Positions 25,407 through 33,532 of a stretch of DNA of 64,000 bases are shown here, in pieces (the stretch's first letter is position 1; each line of letters begins with the position of its first letter). The notes under the pieces are model-generated. The model made no database searches and was not told where the DNA came from. It was given only the letters and a program-made list of their open reading frames with translations. The position numbers were made by a program, and so were the translations under genes. This DNA is from Bacteroidota bacterium (GTDB lineage Bacteria; Bacteroidota; Bacteroidia; Bacteroidales; JACABE01), in assembly GCA_013377005.1 (NCBI GenBank), contig JACABE010000011.1:1-64000 (forward strand). The letters run 5' to 3'.

Positions 25407-25898
25407 TTATAGTTCTTTAGGAAAAATTACATAATTTTCAAGTTTCTTTGCATGAATAATTTCATTCCATTCATCTGTTTCAAATTTCACACAAATCAAA
25501 CCAGAAGTGGGTAAATTATCAATTTTAATATCTAAAAAATAGTTGGCTATATTTGTAAAAGTCGGATTATGTCCGAATAAGATTACGCAATTAAAATCGT
25601 TAGGTATTCCAAAAATAGTATCAAATAAATTGTCAATACCTGAAGCATAGATTTTTTTATCAATAATAATATTTTCTTCAGGGTAATTGATTTTTTTTGC
25701 AATAATTTGAGCAGTATGGATGGCTCTGATAGCATGACTGGAAATAATAAGGTCAGCTTTTATATTTTTTTCTTTCAAATACTTACCAATTTTTTTTGCT
25801 CTCTTTATACCTTTTTCTATCAAAGGACGTTCTTCATCTGTTAATTGAGTAAAATCCCATGATGACTTTGCATGTCGGATAAGGTATAATGTTTTCAT
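25407..25898 (-). CDS. sixA: SixA-type phosphohistidine phosphatase
   Basis: A small histidine phosphatase (163 residues). The catalytic RHA motif is in LYLIRHAKSSWD, a second Arg/His block is IISSHAIRAIHTA, and the later His is in LFGHNPTFTN. The short alpha/beta core without inserts is typical of SixA, which removes phosphate from phosphohistidine in relay proteins. As the first gene of the polyphosphate operon it may act on the PPK1 phospho-His, an attractive but unproven idea. The operon promoter must lie in the 172-base divergent gap before the GT9 gene. Confidence 0.9.
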   Translation of the reverse strand: MKTLYLIRHAKSSWDFTQLTDEERPLIEKGIKRAKKIGKYLKEKNIKADLIISSHAIRAIHTAQIIAKKINYPEENIIIDKKIYASGIDNLFDTIFGIPNDFNCVILFGHNPTFTNIANYFLDIKIDNLPTSGLICVKFETDEWNEIIHAKKLENYVIFPKEL

Positions 25899-25943
25899 TG
25901 TTAGTTATATATTTTAAAATTATAAATTGTTAGTTTTTTTGTA

Positions 25944-25951
25944 TACTTTTG
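25944..25951 (+). promoter_or_regulatory. Candidate -7 element for the GT9 gene (TACTTTTG)
   Basis: TACTTTTG matches TAnnTTTG, 120 bases before the start at 26071. No well-spaced TTTG is seen upstream, so confidence is low. Confidence 0.28.
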
Positions 25952-26070
25952 AACTATTGTTTTCCAAAAATAATTCAAATTATGATAGGTTATAATTATT
26001 TTTTCGCAAAACTTTATTATCTCTATATAGATCTATGGTAATCAGTTATATAAATATTTAAATAAATTAA

Positions 26071-27072
26071 ATGGATAAAATATTAGTGATACAAACGGCC
26101 TCTTTGGGCGATGTAATTCTAGCTACTCCTTTGCTCGAAAAACTTCATTTTTTGTACCCTAATGCTTCCATAGATTTTTTATTAAAAAAGGGAAATGAAA
26201 GTTTGTTTTCTTCTCATCCTTATCTACACGATTTATTAATTTGGGATAAGTCAAAAGATAAATATAAACACCTGATATTGTTATTAAAAAAGATTAGACA
26301 TAAAAAATATGATTTAATTATAAATTTGCAAAGATTTACTACGACAGGTTTTATTACAGCATTTTCAAATGCAAATACTACGATAGGTTTTAATAAAAAT
26401 CCGTTTTCTATTTTCTTTACTAAAAGTGTTGAACATAAAATTGGTATAAAATATAATGGAATTCATGAAGTAGATCGAAATATGGAATTATTAGCTCATT
26501 TAACATGTAATCAAATATTTAGAGTAAAATTATATCCATCAGGAAAGGATTTAGTAAATGTGATTCAATATAAAAAAGTTAAATTTATATGTATTGCACC
26601 TGCTTCTCTGTGGAAAACCAAGCAATTTCCTGCTGTTAGGTGGATAGAATTTTTGAAAGATATTGATAAAGATTTGTTTGTGTATTTTTTAGGATCAAAG
26701 AATGATATTTTGCTTTGTGACGAAATTATTTTAAAGTCTGGACATGAAAACTCTTTAAATTTAGCCGGTAAACTTTCTATGTTGGAATCAACAGCATTAA
26801 TGCAGGATGCATTTATGAATTATGTTAACGATTCATCTCCATTACATCTTGCTTCAGCTACCAATGCCAGAGTTACTGCTGTTTTTTGTTCTACAATTCC
26901 AGAATTTGGATTTGGACCCTTAAGTGATGATGCAGTAGTGGTTGATATAAAAGAGAACCTTGATTGTCGCCCATGCGGTTTGCATGGATATAATAAATGT
27001 CCGAAAAATCATTTTAAATGTGCTTATAATATAGATATTAATCAACTTAAATTGCGTTTGAACAATGGATGA
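26071..27072 (+). CDS. Glycosyltransferase family 9 (ADP-heptose:LPS transferase-like)
   Basis: A GT-B fold transferase of the heptosyltransferase family that adds heptose (or a similar sugar) to the LPS core at the inner face of the cytoplasmic membrane. It begins in the characteristic way, KILVIQTASLGDVILATPLL. It has the GFNKNPFSIFF insertion and PASLWKTKQFPAVRWIEF before the donor domain, NLAGKLSMLESTALMQDAFM, and NDSSPLHLASATNARVTAVF where the family keeps a D/N-S-G-x-x-H-x-A motif. The C-terminal CRPCGLHGYNKCPKNHFKC Cys cluster is a common GT9 ending. It overlaps the next gene by eight bases. Confidence 0.92.
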   Translation: MDKILVIQTASLGDVILATPLLEKLHFLYPNASIDFLLKKGNESLFSSHPYLHDLLIWDKSKDKYKHLILLLKKIRHKKYDLIINLQRFTTTGFITAFSNANTTIGFNKNPFSIFFTKSVEHKIGIKYNGIHEVDRNMELLAHLTCNQIFRVKLYPSGKDLVNVIQYKKVKFICIAPASLWKTKQFPAVRWIEFLKDIDKDLFVYFLGSKNDILLCDEIILKSGHENSLNLAGKLSMLESTALMQDAFMNYVNDSSPLHLASATNARVTAVFCSTIPEFGFGPLSDDAVVVDIKENLDCRPCGLHGYNKCPKNHFKCAYNIDINQLKLRLNNG

Positions 27073-27643
27073 TAATTCCTTGAATAAAGATGTTAAAAAT
27101 GCTATCAAAGTATTGGAAAAAGGAGGTGTGATTCTTTATCCTACAGACACAATATGGGGAATTGGTTGTGATGCTACCAACAGATTAGCTGTAGAAAAAA
27201 TTTATCGTATAAAAAAGAGAGAGCAAAACAAAAGTATGATTGTTTTGCTTGATAATATGGTGCACCTCTCAAGCTATTTGGAAAATATTCCCTCAATTGC
27301 TTATGAAATGCTTTTAAAAGCAGATTGCCCTCTTACAATAATATACCCTGAAGCAAAAAATCTGGCTGAAAATGTAATTGCTTTTGATGGTAGTATTGCA
27401 ATAAGAATTCCTGATAATGAATTTTGTCAAAAATTAATCAGAACTTTTGGCAAACCTATCGTTTCTACATCTGCTAATTTTTCAGGAGAACCTTCAGCAA
27501 TAAGTTTTGATAATATTTCAGCCAATATATTATCTCAAATGGATTATATTGTTCAATTCAATCAAAATCAAATAATAAAAACAAAGCCTTCTCGCATCGT
27601 AAAACTTAATAAAGATGTTGGTTTTGTTGTAATAAGAGAATAA
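27065..27643 (+). CDS. L-threonylcarbamoyladenylate synthase (Sua5/YciO/YrdC)
   Basis: Makes threonylcarbamoyl-AMP from Thr, bicarbonate and ATP for the t6A37 tRNA modification. The YrdC domain fills the protein (192 residues): GGVILYPTDTIWGIGCDATN, KKREQNKSMIVLL (KxR...S/T nucleotide-binding pattern), DCPLTIIYP, and STSANFSGEPS near the end. Its start lies inside the end of the GT9 gene (8-base overlap), so it is co-translated with it, and the ferredoxin-like gene starts four bases after it. A YciO-type paralogue is the main alternative. Confidence 0.93.
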   Translation: MDDNSLNKDVKNAIKVLEKGGVILYPTDTIWGIGCDATNRLAVEKIYRIKKREQNKSMIVLLDNMVHLSSYLENIPSIAYEMLLKADCPLTIIYPEAKNLAENVIAFDGSIAIRIPDNEFCQKLIRTFGKPIVSTSANFSGEPSAISFDNISANILSQMDYIVQFNQNQIIKTKPSRIVKLNKDVGFVVIRE

Positions 27644-27647
27644 CATT

Positions 27648-28070
27648 ATGGAAAAAATTAGGAAAAAATATTCAAACGGTGAAGTAACTATCATTTGGGA
27701 ACCAGATTTATGTGATCATTCATCAATTTGTTATAGAAGTTTGCCAAAAGTATTTAAATTATCAGAACGACCTTGGATAGATGCAAAAGCTGCCACTACA
27801 CAGGAAATTATAAAAACTGTTGATAGATGTCCAACTAAGGCACTAACTTATGAGTTAAATAAAAACATAATGATTGATCAACAAGAAACAACAACCAAAA
27901 TTACAATTTTGCAAGATGGTCCTTATTTGGTAGATGGTAATGTTAAGCTTTTAGACAATAAAGGTAATGAAATTATTTATAAGAAAGGTATTGCTTTATG
28001 TAGATGTGGTGCATCTAAAAATAAGCCATTTTGTGATGGAATCCATAGCCATATTGGTTTTAAAGATTAA
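27648..28070 (+). CDS. Fer4_19 plus CDGSH iron-sulfur fusion protein
   Basis: A 140-residue two-module protein. Residues 1-70 are the divergent mono-cluster ferredoxin domain (YjdI/Fer4_19): WEPDLCDHSSICYR, then VDRCPTKALTYE. Residues ~80-138 are a CDGSH-type domain: GPYLVDGNVKLLDNKGNEI, then CRCGASKNKPFCDGIH, where C-x-C-x(n)-C-D-G-x-H ligates a [2Fe-2S] cluster through three Cys and one His. It is cytosolic, probably in electron or cluster transfer. It lies four bases after the t6A gene in the same transcription unit; a functional link is not evident. Confidence 0.92.
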   Translation: MEKIRKKYSNGEVTIIWEPDLCDHSSICYRSLPKVFKLSERPWIDAKAATTQEIIKTVDRCPTKALTYELNKNIMIDQQETTTKITILQDGPYLVDGNVKLLDNKGNEIIYKKGIALCRCGASKNKPFCDGIHSHIGFKD

Positions 28071-28093
28071 TTGATTTAATAACCCAAAAGAAA

Positions 28094-28747
28094 ATGAAAA
28101 GGAAATTTGTATTGTTTTTTTTATTCATGCTTCAAATTTCTTTGTATGGACAAAAAGAGGTTGTTATTGACACTACAAAAACAAATTTTCCTCAAAGAAA
28201 GCTAAATGGTTTTTTGAGTTTAATTAATGATTTTACATTAAATGATAATCAACAATTTGCTTCTGCAGGGATGGGGGTGGCTTTTTTATTTGCTAATAAG
28301 TTTTATATTGGAGGTTATGGATTAGGTCTCATTTCTGTTTTGCATCGTTCAGATGTTCTTGCAGATAATAAAATGGAAAATTATCATCTTAATTATGCGC
28401 ATGGAGGTTTATGGTTGGGTATTATTGATTCGCCATGTAAAAAAAATCAGGCAAGTATTAGTCTTAAAATAGGGTGGGGTGCTTTGTTTATGAATGACGT
28501 TAACAATACAATTAATTATAATGCATATAGAGATGAATTTTTAATTATAACACCTCAGTTTGAGATTGGTGTTTTAATAACAAATTGGTTAAGAGCAGAT
28601 TTAGGATTGGGTGTAAGATTTCTTTCAGGAATTTCAACTTTTTACAAAGATTCAAATGGGAATATGAGTCTTGTTTATCATTCATCTGATTTTGAAGGAT
28701 TTATTTCCTCATTACGGCTTAGTTTTGGGAGTTTTTGCTATAAATAA
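28094..28747 (+). CDS. Exported, probably outer-membrane beta-barrel-like protein
   Basis: A 217-residue protein. Residues 1-19 are a signal peptide (FVLFFLFMLQISLYGQ). The mature part is built of glycine- and aromatic-rich alternating strands (FASAGMGVAFLFANKFYIGG, YAHGGLWLGIID, ASISLKIGWGALFM, LRADLGLGVRFLSGI, FEGFISSLRLSFGSF). This pattern, ending in an aromatic-rich last strand, suggests a small eight-stranded barrel. It ends ...SFCYK rather than in the classical terminal Phe. It begins 24 bases after the ferredoxin gene. Function unknown. Confidence 0.65.
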   Translation: MKRKFVLFFLFMLQISLYGQKEVVIDTTKTNFPQRKLNGFLSLINDFTLNDNQQFASAGMGVAFLFANKFYIGGYGLGLISVLHRSDVLADNKMENYHLNYAHGGLWLGIIDSPCKKNQASISLKIGWGALFMNDVNNTINYNAYRDEFLIITPQFEIGVLITNWLRADLGLGVRFLSGISTFYKDSNGNMSLVYHSSDFEGFISSLRLSFGSFCYK

Positions 28748-28768
28748 TAATTTAATTTCAGTGTGTAT

Positions 28769-29179
28769 TTATTCTAAGTCAAATCTTTTAAAAAGTTCTT
28801 GAAAATCTTCTGGACAATGACATGGTTTCATTGTTGCTTGATTTACAAATACTAATATTGTTTCTCCATAATTAATAAGAATATTATTATCATTATATAT
28901 TTCATAATAAAATTTCATTCTAACATCAGGTTTTTCTTTTATTATGGTTTTTATTATTAACTCATCATCGTAAAAAGCTGGATTTTTAAAATTCATGGTC
29001 ATTTGAATAACAGGCATCATTATTCCGGAATTTTCTAATTTTTGATAACTCATGCCTAAAAAGCGAAGAGCTTCAACTCTTCCAACTTCATAATATTGGG
29101 CGTAATTTCCATAATATGCATAACCCATTTTATCTGTTTCCGCATATCGAACTCTAATTTTTGTTTTAGAAATAAACAT
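28769..29179 (-). CDS. Acyl-CoA thioesterase (YbgC/4-hydroxybenzoyl-CoA type)
   Basis: A hot-dog-fold thioesterase (136 residues) that hydrolyses acyl-CoA or acyl-ACP. The N-terminus shows the family pattern KIRVRYAETDKMGYAYYGNY, with Asp of ETD as the catalytic acid, followed by YYEVGRVEALRFLG. MTMNFKNPAFYDDELIIKT and MKFYYEIYND form the central strands. The motif has Tyr-Gly where YbgC has His-x-Asn. It is convergent with the barrel-like gene and divergent from dnaA; I recall this thioesterase as a frequent neighbour of dnaA in Bacteroidota. Confidence 0.9.
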   Translation of the reverse strand: MFISKTKIRVRYAETDKMGYAYYGNYAQYYEVGRVEALRFLGMSYQKLENSGIMMPVIQMTMNFKNPAFYDDELIIKTIIKEKPDVRMKFYYEIYNDNNILINYGETILVFVNQATMKPCHCPEDFQELFKRFDLE

Positions 29180-29654
29180 AGTGTTTTTTATACAAAATTA
29201 CAAATAATTCTAAATTCATATTACAGTTTATAGAATATTTTGTTAAATAAAACTAGCTGCTTTTGAGAGAATTAATAAGTAGTATTTCATGTAATATTCA
29301 TTCTATTTATAATGAGTATAAATTTCAATTAAAGTTGAAAAAATATTTTTTAATGTATTTTTTTTTGTATCATTGTATAGTTTTAAATAAACTAATGATT
29401 ATTATTTAATAGTCTGCAAATAAAATTGTTAATGTAATTTCTAATGATAATAAACAAAAATTATTTTTTTTGCTATATACAATAAAAAAAAGATAAAAAC
29501 AATAGTATATTTTTTTTTTTTTTAACTTTTTAATGAGCAATTTTGTTGAAAAATTACAACTTCCTTTTAAAATGAAAGAATTTTGTTGATAAAATTCTGA
29601 TTTTAAAAAACTTTTAAAAATTACTAATAATAAATTCCGATATTAATGCTGATA
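29180..29654. other. Extremely AT-rich region upstream of dnaA
   Basis: 475 bases, with a run of 14 T (29510-29523) and long A/T tracts. Two weak DnaA-box-like words occur: TGTTGATAA (29584-29592, complement TTATCAACA) and TGTTGAAAA (29544-29552). There is no cluster of canonical TTATCCACA boxes, so an origin cannot be claimed; autoregulation of dnaA is possible. No gene was seen. Confidence 0.45.
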
Positions 29655-31094
29655 ATGGAAAGAAACTATAAAGAAGTTTGGGCTAACTGTCTCAACGTAA
29701 TTAAGGATAATCTTGGGAACAGCCAAAGTTTTAAAACTTGGTTTGAACCAATTAAGCCAGTTAAGCTTGAAAATAAGGTGCTTACAATTCAGGTGCCAAG
29801 CCAATTCTTTTATGAATGGTTAGAAGAACACTATATCGGATTGATAAAAAAAACCATTAAAAAGGAACTCGGTGTAGAAGGTAGATTAGAATATAGTATT
29901 GTGATGGATAATTCTAGTTTTGGTAACGCACCTTTTACGATTAATCTCCCAACAGCCAATAAAAATGCTGTTCAAAATCCAGCAGTAACCATGCCAATTG
30001 ATATAAATAAAAATTCATCTAAAGATATTCCAAATCCTTTTATTATTCCTGGATTAAAGAAAATTAAAATCCATTCTCAATTAAATGATAATTACTCTTT
30101 TGATAATTTTATTGAAGGAGATTGCAATCGTTTAGCACGCTCTGCTGGTTTTGCTGTTGCCGAAAATCCTGGTAAAACTGCTTTTAATCCATTATTATTA
30201 TATAGTACTGTTGGTTTAGGAAAAACACATCTTTCTCATGCAATTGGTATTCAAGTAAAAAATATTTTTCCTGATAAAACAGTTTTATATGTTGGAGCAG
30301 AACAATTTGCTTCTCAATATATTGATTCTGTTAGAAATAATAATCAAAATGATTTTATTCATTTTTATCAAATGATAGATGTATTAATCATTGATGATAT
30401 ACAGTTTCTTTCAGGAAAAGAGAAAACACAAGATATTTTCTTTCATATATTCAATTATTTACATCAGAAAGGAAAACAAATAGTAATTACTTCTGATAAA
30501 GCTCCTGTTGAAATGACCGGAATGGAACCTCGATTGATTTCACGATTTAAATGGGGATTATCTGCAGATTTGCAAATTCCAAATATCGAAACACGTATTG
30601 CAATTTTACAGAAAAGATTATACAACGATGGTATTGATATGCCGGACGAAGTAATAGAATATCTGGCTTATAGTATCAATACAAATATTAGAGAACTTGA
30701 AGGCGTTTTAATTTCATTATTAGCTCAATCATCATTAAATAAAAAAATCATTACACTTGATTTGGCTAAACAAATGATTGATAAGTTTGTGAAAAATACT
30801 TCAAGAGATATTTCTATAGATTTTATTCAGAAAATTGTATGTGACTATTTTGGTATACCTGTTGATAGAATTAGTTCTAAAACACGTAAACGTGAAGTTG
30901 TTCAAGCACGTCAACTAGCAATGTATTTTTCAAAAAAATTAACCAAATCATCCTTAGCATCTATTGGTTTGCAATGTGGGAACAAAGATCATGCAACGGT
31001 TTTACATGCTTGCAGAACTGTAAATAATTTAATAGAAACGGATAAAAAGTATAAAAGTAACGTTGATGAACTTGAAAAGAAAATAAAAATATAA
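29655..31094 (+). CDS. dnaA: Chromosomal replication initiator DnaA
   Basis: AAA+ initiator that binds DnaA boxes and opens the origin. Domain I is at residues ~1-80 (W-x-x-C-L-x-x-I ... FKTWFEPIKPV), followed by a short linker rich in Asn/Pro. Domain III has FNPLLLYSTVGLGKTHLSHA, DVLIIDDIQFLSGKEKTQ and EPRLISRFKWGL (sensor/box VII). Domain IV carries the DnaA signature CGNKDHATVLHACRTV. The P-loop reads S184-TVGLGKT: the first Gly of GxxxxGKT is Ser, which is unusual. The start at ATG 29655 (MERNYKEVW) is preferred over 29646. A perfect 11-bp terminator follows. Confidence 0.96.
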   Translation: MERNYKEVWANCLNVIKDNLGNSQSFKTWFEPIKPVKLENKVLTIQVPSQFFYEWLEEHYIGLIKKTIKKELGVEGRLEYSIVMDNSSFGNAPFTINLPTANKNAVQNPAVTMPIDINKNSSKDIPNPFIIPGLKKIKIHSQLNDNYSFDNFIEGDCNRLARSAGFAVAENPGKTAFNPLLLYSTVGLGKTHLSHAIGIQVKNIFPDKTVLYVGAEQFASQYIDSVRNNNQNDFIHFYQMIDVLIIDDIQFLSGKEKTQDIFFHIFNYLHQKGKQIVITSDKAPVEMTGMEPRLISRFKWGLSADLQIPNIETRIAILQKRLYNDGIDMPDEVIEYLAYSINTNIRELEGVLISLLAQSSLNKKIITLDLAKQMIDKFVKNTSRDISIDFIQKIVCDYFGIPVDRISSKTRKREVVQARQLAMYFSKKLTKSSLASIGLQCGNKDHATVLHACRTVNNLIETDKKYKSNVDELEKKIKI

Positions 31095-31130
31095 TATTAT
31101 TTTAAACATAAGATTATCAGTAAAATATAT

Positions 31131-31165
31131 AAATGTAAGCTCTTTAAAAAGCTTACATTTGTTTT
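31131..31165 (+). terminator. Intrinsic terminator after dnaA
   Basis: AAATGTAAGCT (31131-31141) and AGCTTACATTT (31150-31160) pair perfectly over 11 bp, followed by GTTTTT. It lies 36 bases past the dnaA stop codon. Confidence 0.88.
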
Positions 31166-31189
31166 TAATAATCATATAATTTCATAAAG

Positions 31190-31645
31190 ATGAAAATTTT
31201 AATCCTATGTCACGGGAATATTTGTCGTTCTCCAATGGCAGAAGGAATATTAAAGCATAAGCTTAAACAGCAGGGTAAAAATATTTTAGTTGAATCAGCT
31301 GGTTTTGAGTCATATCATATTGGAGATAAACCTGATGAAAGAACTATTCAAACTTTACAAAAGCATCAAATTAATATTCTAGGGAAAAGAGCAAGGCTAT
31401 TTAAAAAAAATGATTTTGATGAATTTGATAAAATCTATTTTATGGATGATAATAACTTTCTTTATGCAAAAAAGATTGCTAGAAATTCAGAGGATTTAAA
31501 GAAGCTTGATTATATAATGAATGTATTAGAACCTAAAAATAACATTCAAGTTCCTGATCCATATTATGGCGGAAAAGAAGGGTTTGATTCGGTTTATAAA
31601 ATGTTGGATATGGCTTGCCAAAAGATTGCAGACTCAAATATTTAA
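31190..31645 (+). CDS. Low-molecular-weight protein-tyrosine phosphatase
   Basis: Dephosphorylates protein phosphotyrosine in the cytosol. The P-loop is at the N-terminus: ILCHGNICRSPMAEG (C-x5-R-S). The general-acid Asp is in the PDPYYGG motif (DPY) near residue 124, typical of true phosphatases and unlike the arsenate-reductase relative at 11202, which has extra Cys and no DPY. Length (151) is normal. It follows the dnaA terminator by 25 bases and precedes the PLP enzyme by three bases. I recall dnaA next to this phosphatase and an RsmI-like methylase as a common Bacteroidota gene order. Confidence 0.94.
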   Translation: MKILILCHGNICRSPMAEGILKHKLKQQGKNILVESAGFESYHIGDKPDERTIQTLQKHQINILGKRARLFKKNDFDEFDKIYFMDDNNFLYAKKIARNSEDLKKLDYIMNVLEPKNNIQVPDPYYGGKEGFDSVYKMLDMACQKIADSNI

Positions 31646-31648
31646 AGC

Positions 31649-32590
31649 ATGATACCAAATAAAGAAACTATCACTCAAGCTGCTGAAAGAATACTTCCTT
31701 ATATTCATCGTACTCCATTAATAACTTCTAAACGAATTAATAAAATATTTAATGCTGATATTTATTTTAAATGCGAGAATTTACAGAAAGCGGGTGCTTT
31801 TAAAACGAGAGGTGCTATAAATGCAGTTTTTTCTTTGAACGAGCATGAATTTAAAAATGGTGTTGCAACACATTCATCCGGAAATCATGCTCAAGCATTA
31901 GCAAGAGCAGCGTCTATTAGACGTATTAAAGCTTATATTGTTATGCCTGAAGATTCTTCAAAGGTAAAGATTGAAGCAGTAAAATCTTATGGCGGAATCA
32001 TCACTTTTTGCAAACCAACCTTAGAAGCAAGGGAAACAACTTTGGCATTAATATTAGAAAAAACCAAAGCAATAGAGATTCACCCTTATGATAATTATAA
32101 AATTATTGCAGGTCAGGCGACTGCTGCTAAGGAATTTTTTGAACAAATACCTGAAATTAAGACTATTATAGTTCCGGTTGGCGGTGGTGGACTGCTAAGT
32201 GGAACTGCTTTAGCAGCACATTATTTTTCTTCAGATACTAGAGTAATTGCTGTAGAACCAGAACAGGCTAATGATGCTTTTAAGTCTTTTTACTCTGGTA
32301 GTTTTGTACCTTCTCTTAATCCAGATACAATAGCTGATGGTTTGAGAACATCTCTAGGAACTAAAACTTTTCCTATAATACAAAAACATGTTCATCAGAT
32401 TGTTACTGTAAGTGAAAAATCTATTATTGAAGCTATGCGTTTAGTATGGGAGAGTACAAAAATGATTATTGAAGCCTCTTCAGCTGTTCCTATTGCTGCG
32501 TTATTAGAGAAAAAGTTTAATTTTGAAGGACAAAAGATTGGAATTGTAATTTCGGGTGGTAATGTAGATTTTGACAATTTGCCATGGTAA
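31649..32590 (+). CDS. PLP-dependent threonine/serine dehydratase-like enzyme
   Basis: A fold-type II PLP enzyme of the threonine dehydratase/serine racemase group. The PLP-binding Lys is in KAGAFKTRGAINAV (S/A-F-K-x-R-G). The phosphate-binding loop is PVGGGGLLSG. HSSGNHAQALA is the SxGNHxQ substrate/phosphate motif. At 313 residues it lacks the regulatory ACT domain of biosynthetic IlvA, as in catabolic dehydratases and serine racemases. It would form 2-oxobutyrate and ammonia from Thr, or interconvert Ser enantiomers. The three-base gap to the phosphatase gene implies one transcript. Confidence 0.93.
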   Translation: MIPNKETITQAAERILPYIHRTPLITSKRINKIFNADIYFKCENLQKAGAFKTRGAINAVFSLNEHEFKNGVATHSSGNHAQALARAASIRRIKAYIVMPEDSSKVKIEAVKSYGGIITFCKPTLEARETTLALILEKTKAIEIHPYDNYKIIAGQATAAKEFFEQIPEIKTIIVPVGGGGLLSGTALAAHYFSSDTRVIAVEPEQANDAFKSFYSGSFVPSLNPDTIADGLRTSLGTKTFPIIQKHVHQIVTVSEKSIIEAMRLVWESTKMIIEASSAVPIAALLEKKFNFEGQKIGIVISGGNVDFDNLPW

Positions 32591-32705
32591 ATCAATTCTA
32601 TATTTTAATACTTTATTAAGCTTCTGTTTAAAAAATAACTATAAAAATTACAATAAATATTTTTAATTCTATTTTTACTTATCCTTCTTTATAAAAAACA
32701 GCTAT

Positions 32706-33413
32706 ATGAAAAAAGGAAAACTATATCTTATACCTTCTACCATTGGCGAATCACCTGTGGATATGGTAATTCCAGCCTATAATAGGGATATAATTAATGG
32801 AATAGATGTTTATATCGTCGAAGAAATTCGTACGGCTCGAAGATTTTTAAAAAAAGCAGGAATTATTAAACCAATTGACGAGCTTAGCTTTTTAGTTTTG
32901 AATGAACATTCAAAACCAGAAGAGATTGATAACTATTTAGATGTTATCAATAAAGGCGAAAATATTGGTTTGCTATCAGAAGCAGGGGTACCTTGCATTG
33001 CAGACCCAGGTGCTGATATTGTTAGAATAGCTCAACAAAAAAATATTGAAGTAATTCCATTGGTTGGTCCTTCTTCAATTTTATTAGCCTTAATGGCTTC
33101 TGGCTTTAATGGACAACAATTTGCTTTTTTAGGTTATTTACCTGTTGATAAAAATTTGAGAATAAATAAAATAAAAGAAATTGAAAAAAATGTTTTCAAT
33201 AAAAATGAAACGCAGATATTTATTGAAACGCCTTATCGCAACAATCAATTAATAGAGTCTCTTATACAAACATGTAGAAATGAAACCTTATTGTGTATTG
33301 CTACAGATATTACATTAGAAACAGCATTTATTAAAACAAAAACTATATCTGCTTGGAAAAAATCAGTTCCAGATTTTCATAAAAAGACAACAGTTTTCTT
33401 ATTATATAAATAA
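32706..33413 (+). CDS. Tetrapyrrole-methylase-fold SAM methyltransferase (RsmI-like)
   Basis: A SAM-dependent methyltransferase of the tetrapyrrole methylase superfamily, short form (235 residues). It opens GKLYLIPSTIGESPVDMVIP, followed by VYIVEEIRTARRFLKKAG. GLLSEAGVPCIADPGADIVR is the conserved RsmI-type segment, and VIPLVGPSSILLALMASGFN is the SAM-pocket region. RsmI 2'-O-methylates C1402 of 16S rRNA. This form is distinct from canonical RsmI in its shorter ends and altered N-terminus, so the rRNA target is inferred. It closes the dnaA-linked gene group and is followed by a convergent terminator. Confidence 0.88.
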   Translation: MKKGKLYLIPSTIGESPVDMVIPAYNRDIINGIDVYIVEEIRTARRFLKKAGIIKPIDELSFLVLNEHSKPEEIDNYLDVINKGENIGLLSEAGVPCIADPGADIVRIAQQKNIEVIPLVGPSSILLALMASGFNGQQFAFLGYLPVDKNLRINKIKEIEKNVFNKNETQIFIETPYRNNQLIESLIQTCRNETLLCIATDITLETAFIKTKTISAWKKSVPDFHKKTTVFLLYK

Positions 33414-33487
33414 ATGAGTCTTTTTTTGTTTTAAGGTTATTTTTATAATATTCAATTGTATTTTTTTTAGAGAATAAATTTTTTATA

Positions 33488-33516
33488 AAAAAAGTCTCGA
33501 ATTGACGAGACTTTTA
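33488..33516. terminator. Bidirectional intrinsic terminator between convergent genes
   Basis: AAAAGTCTCG and CGAGACTTTT pair perfectly across a six-base loop, with an A-tract on one side and a T-tract on the other. It can serve both the methylase gene (plus) and the GNAT-like gene (minus, ends 33533). Confidence 0.88.
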
Positions 33517-33532
33517 ATTGTATATGATATTG

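Noticed and set aside
29180-29654. Replication origin upstream of dnaA
   Set aside because: Only two weak DnaA-box-like words are seen and there is no cluster of canonical boxes. dnaN, recF and gyrB are not adjacent, so an origin is not supported.
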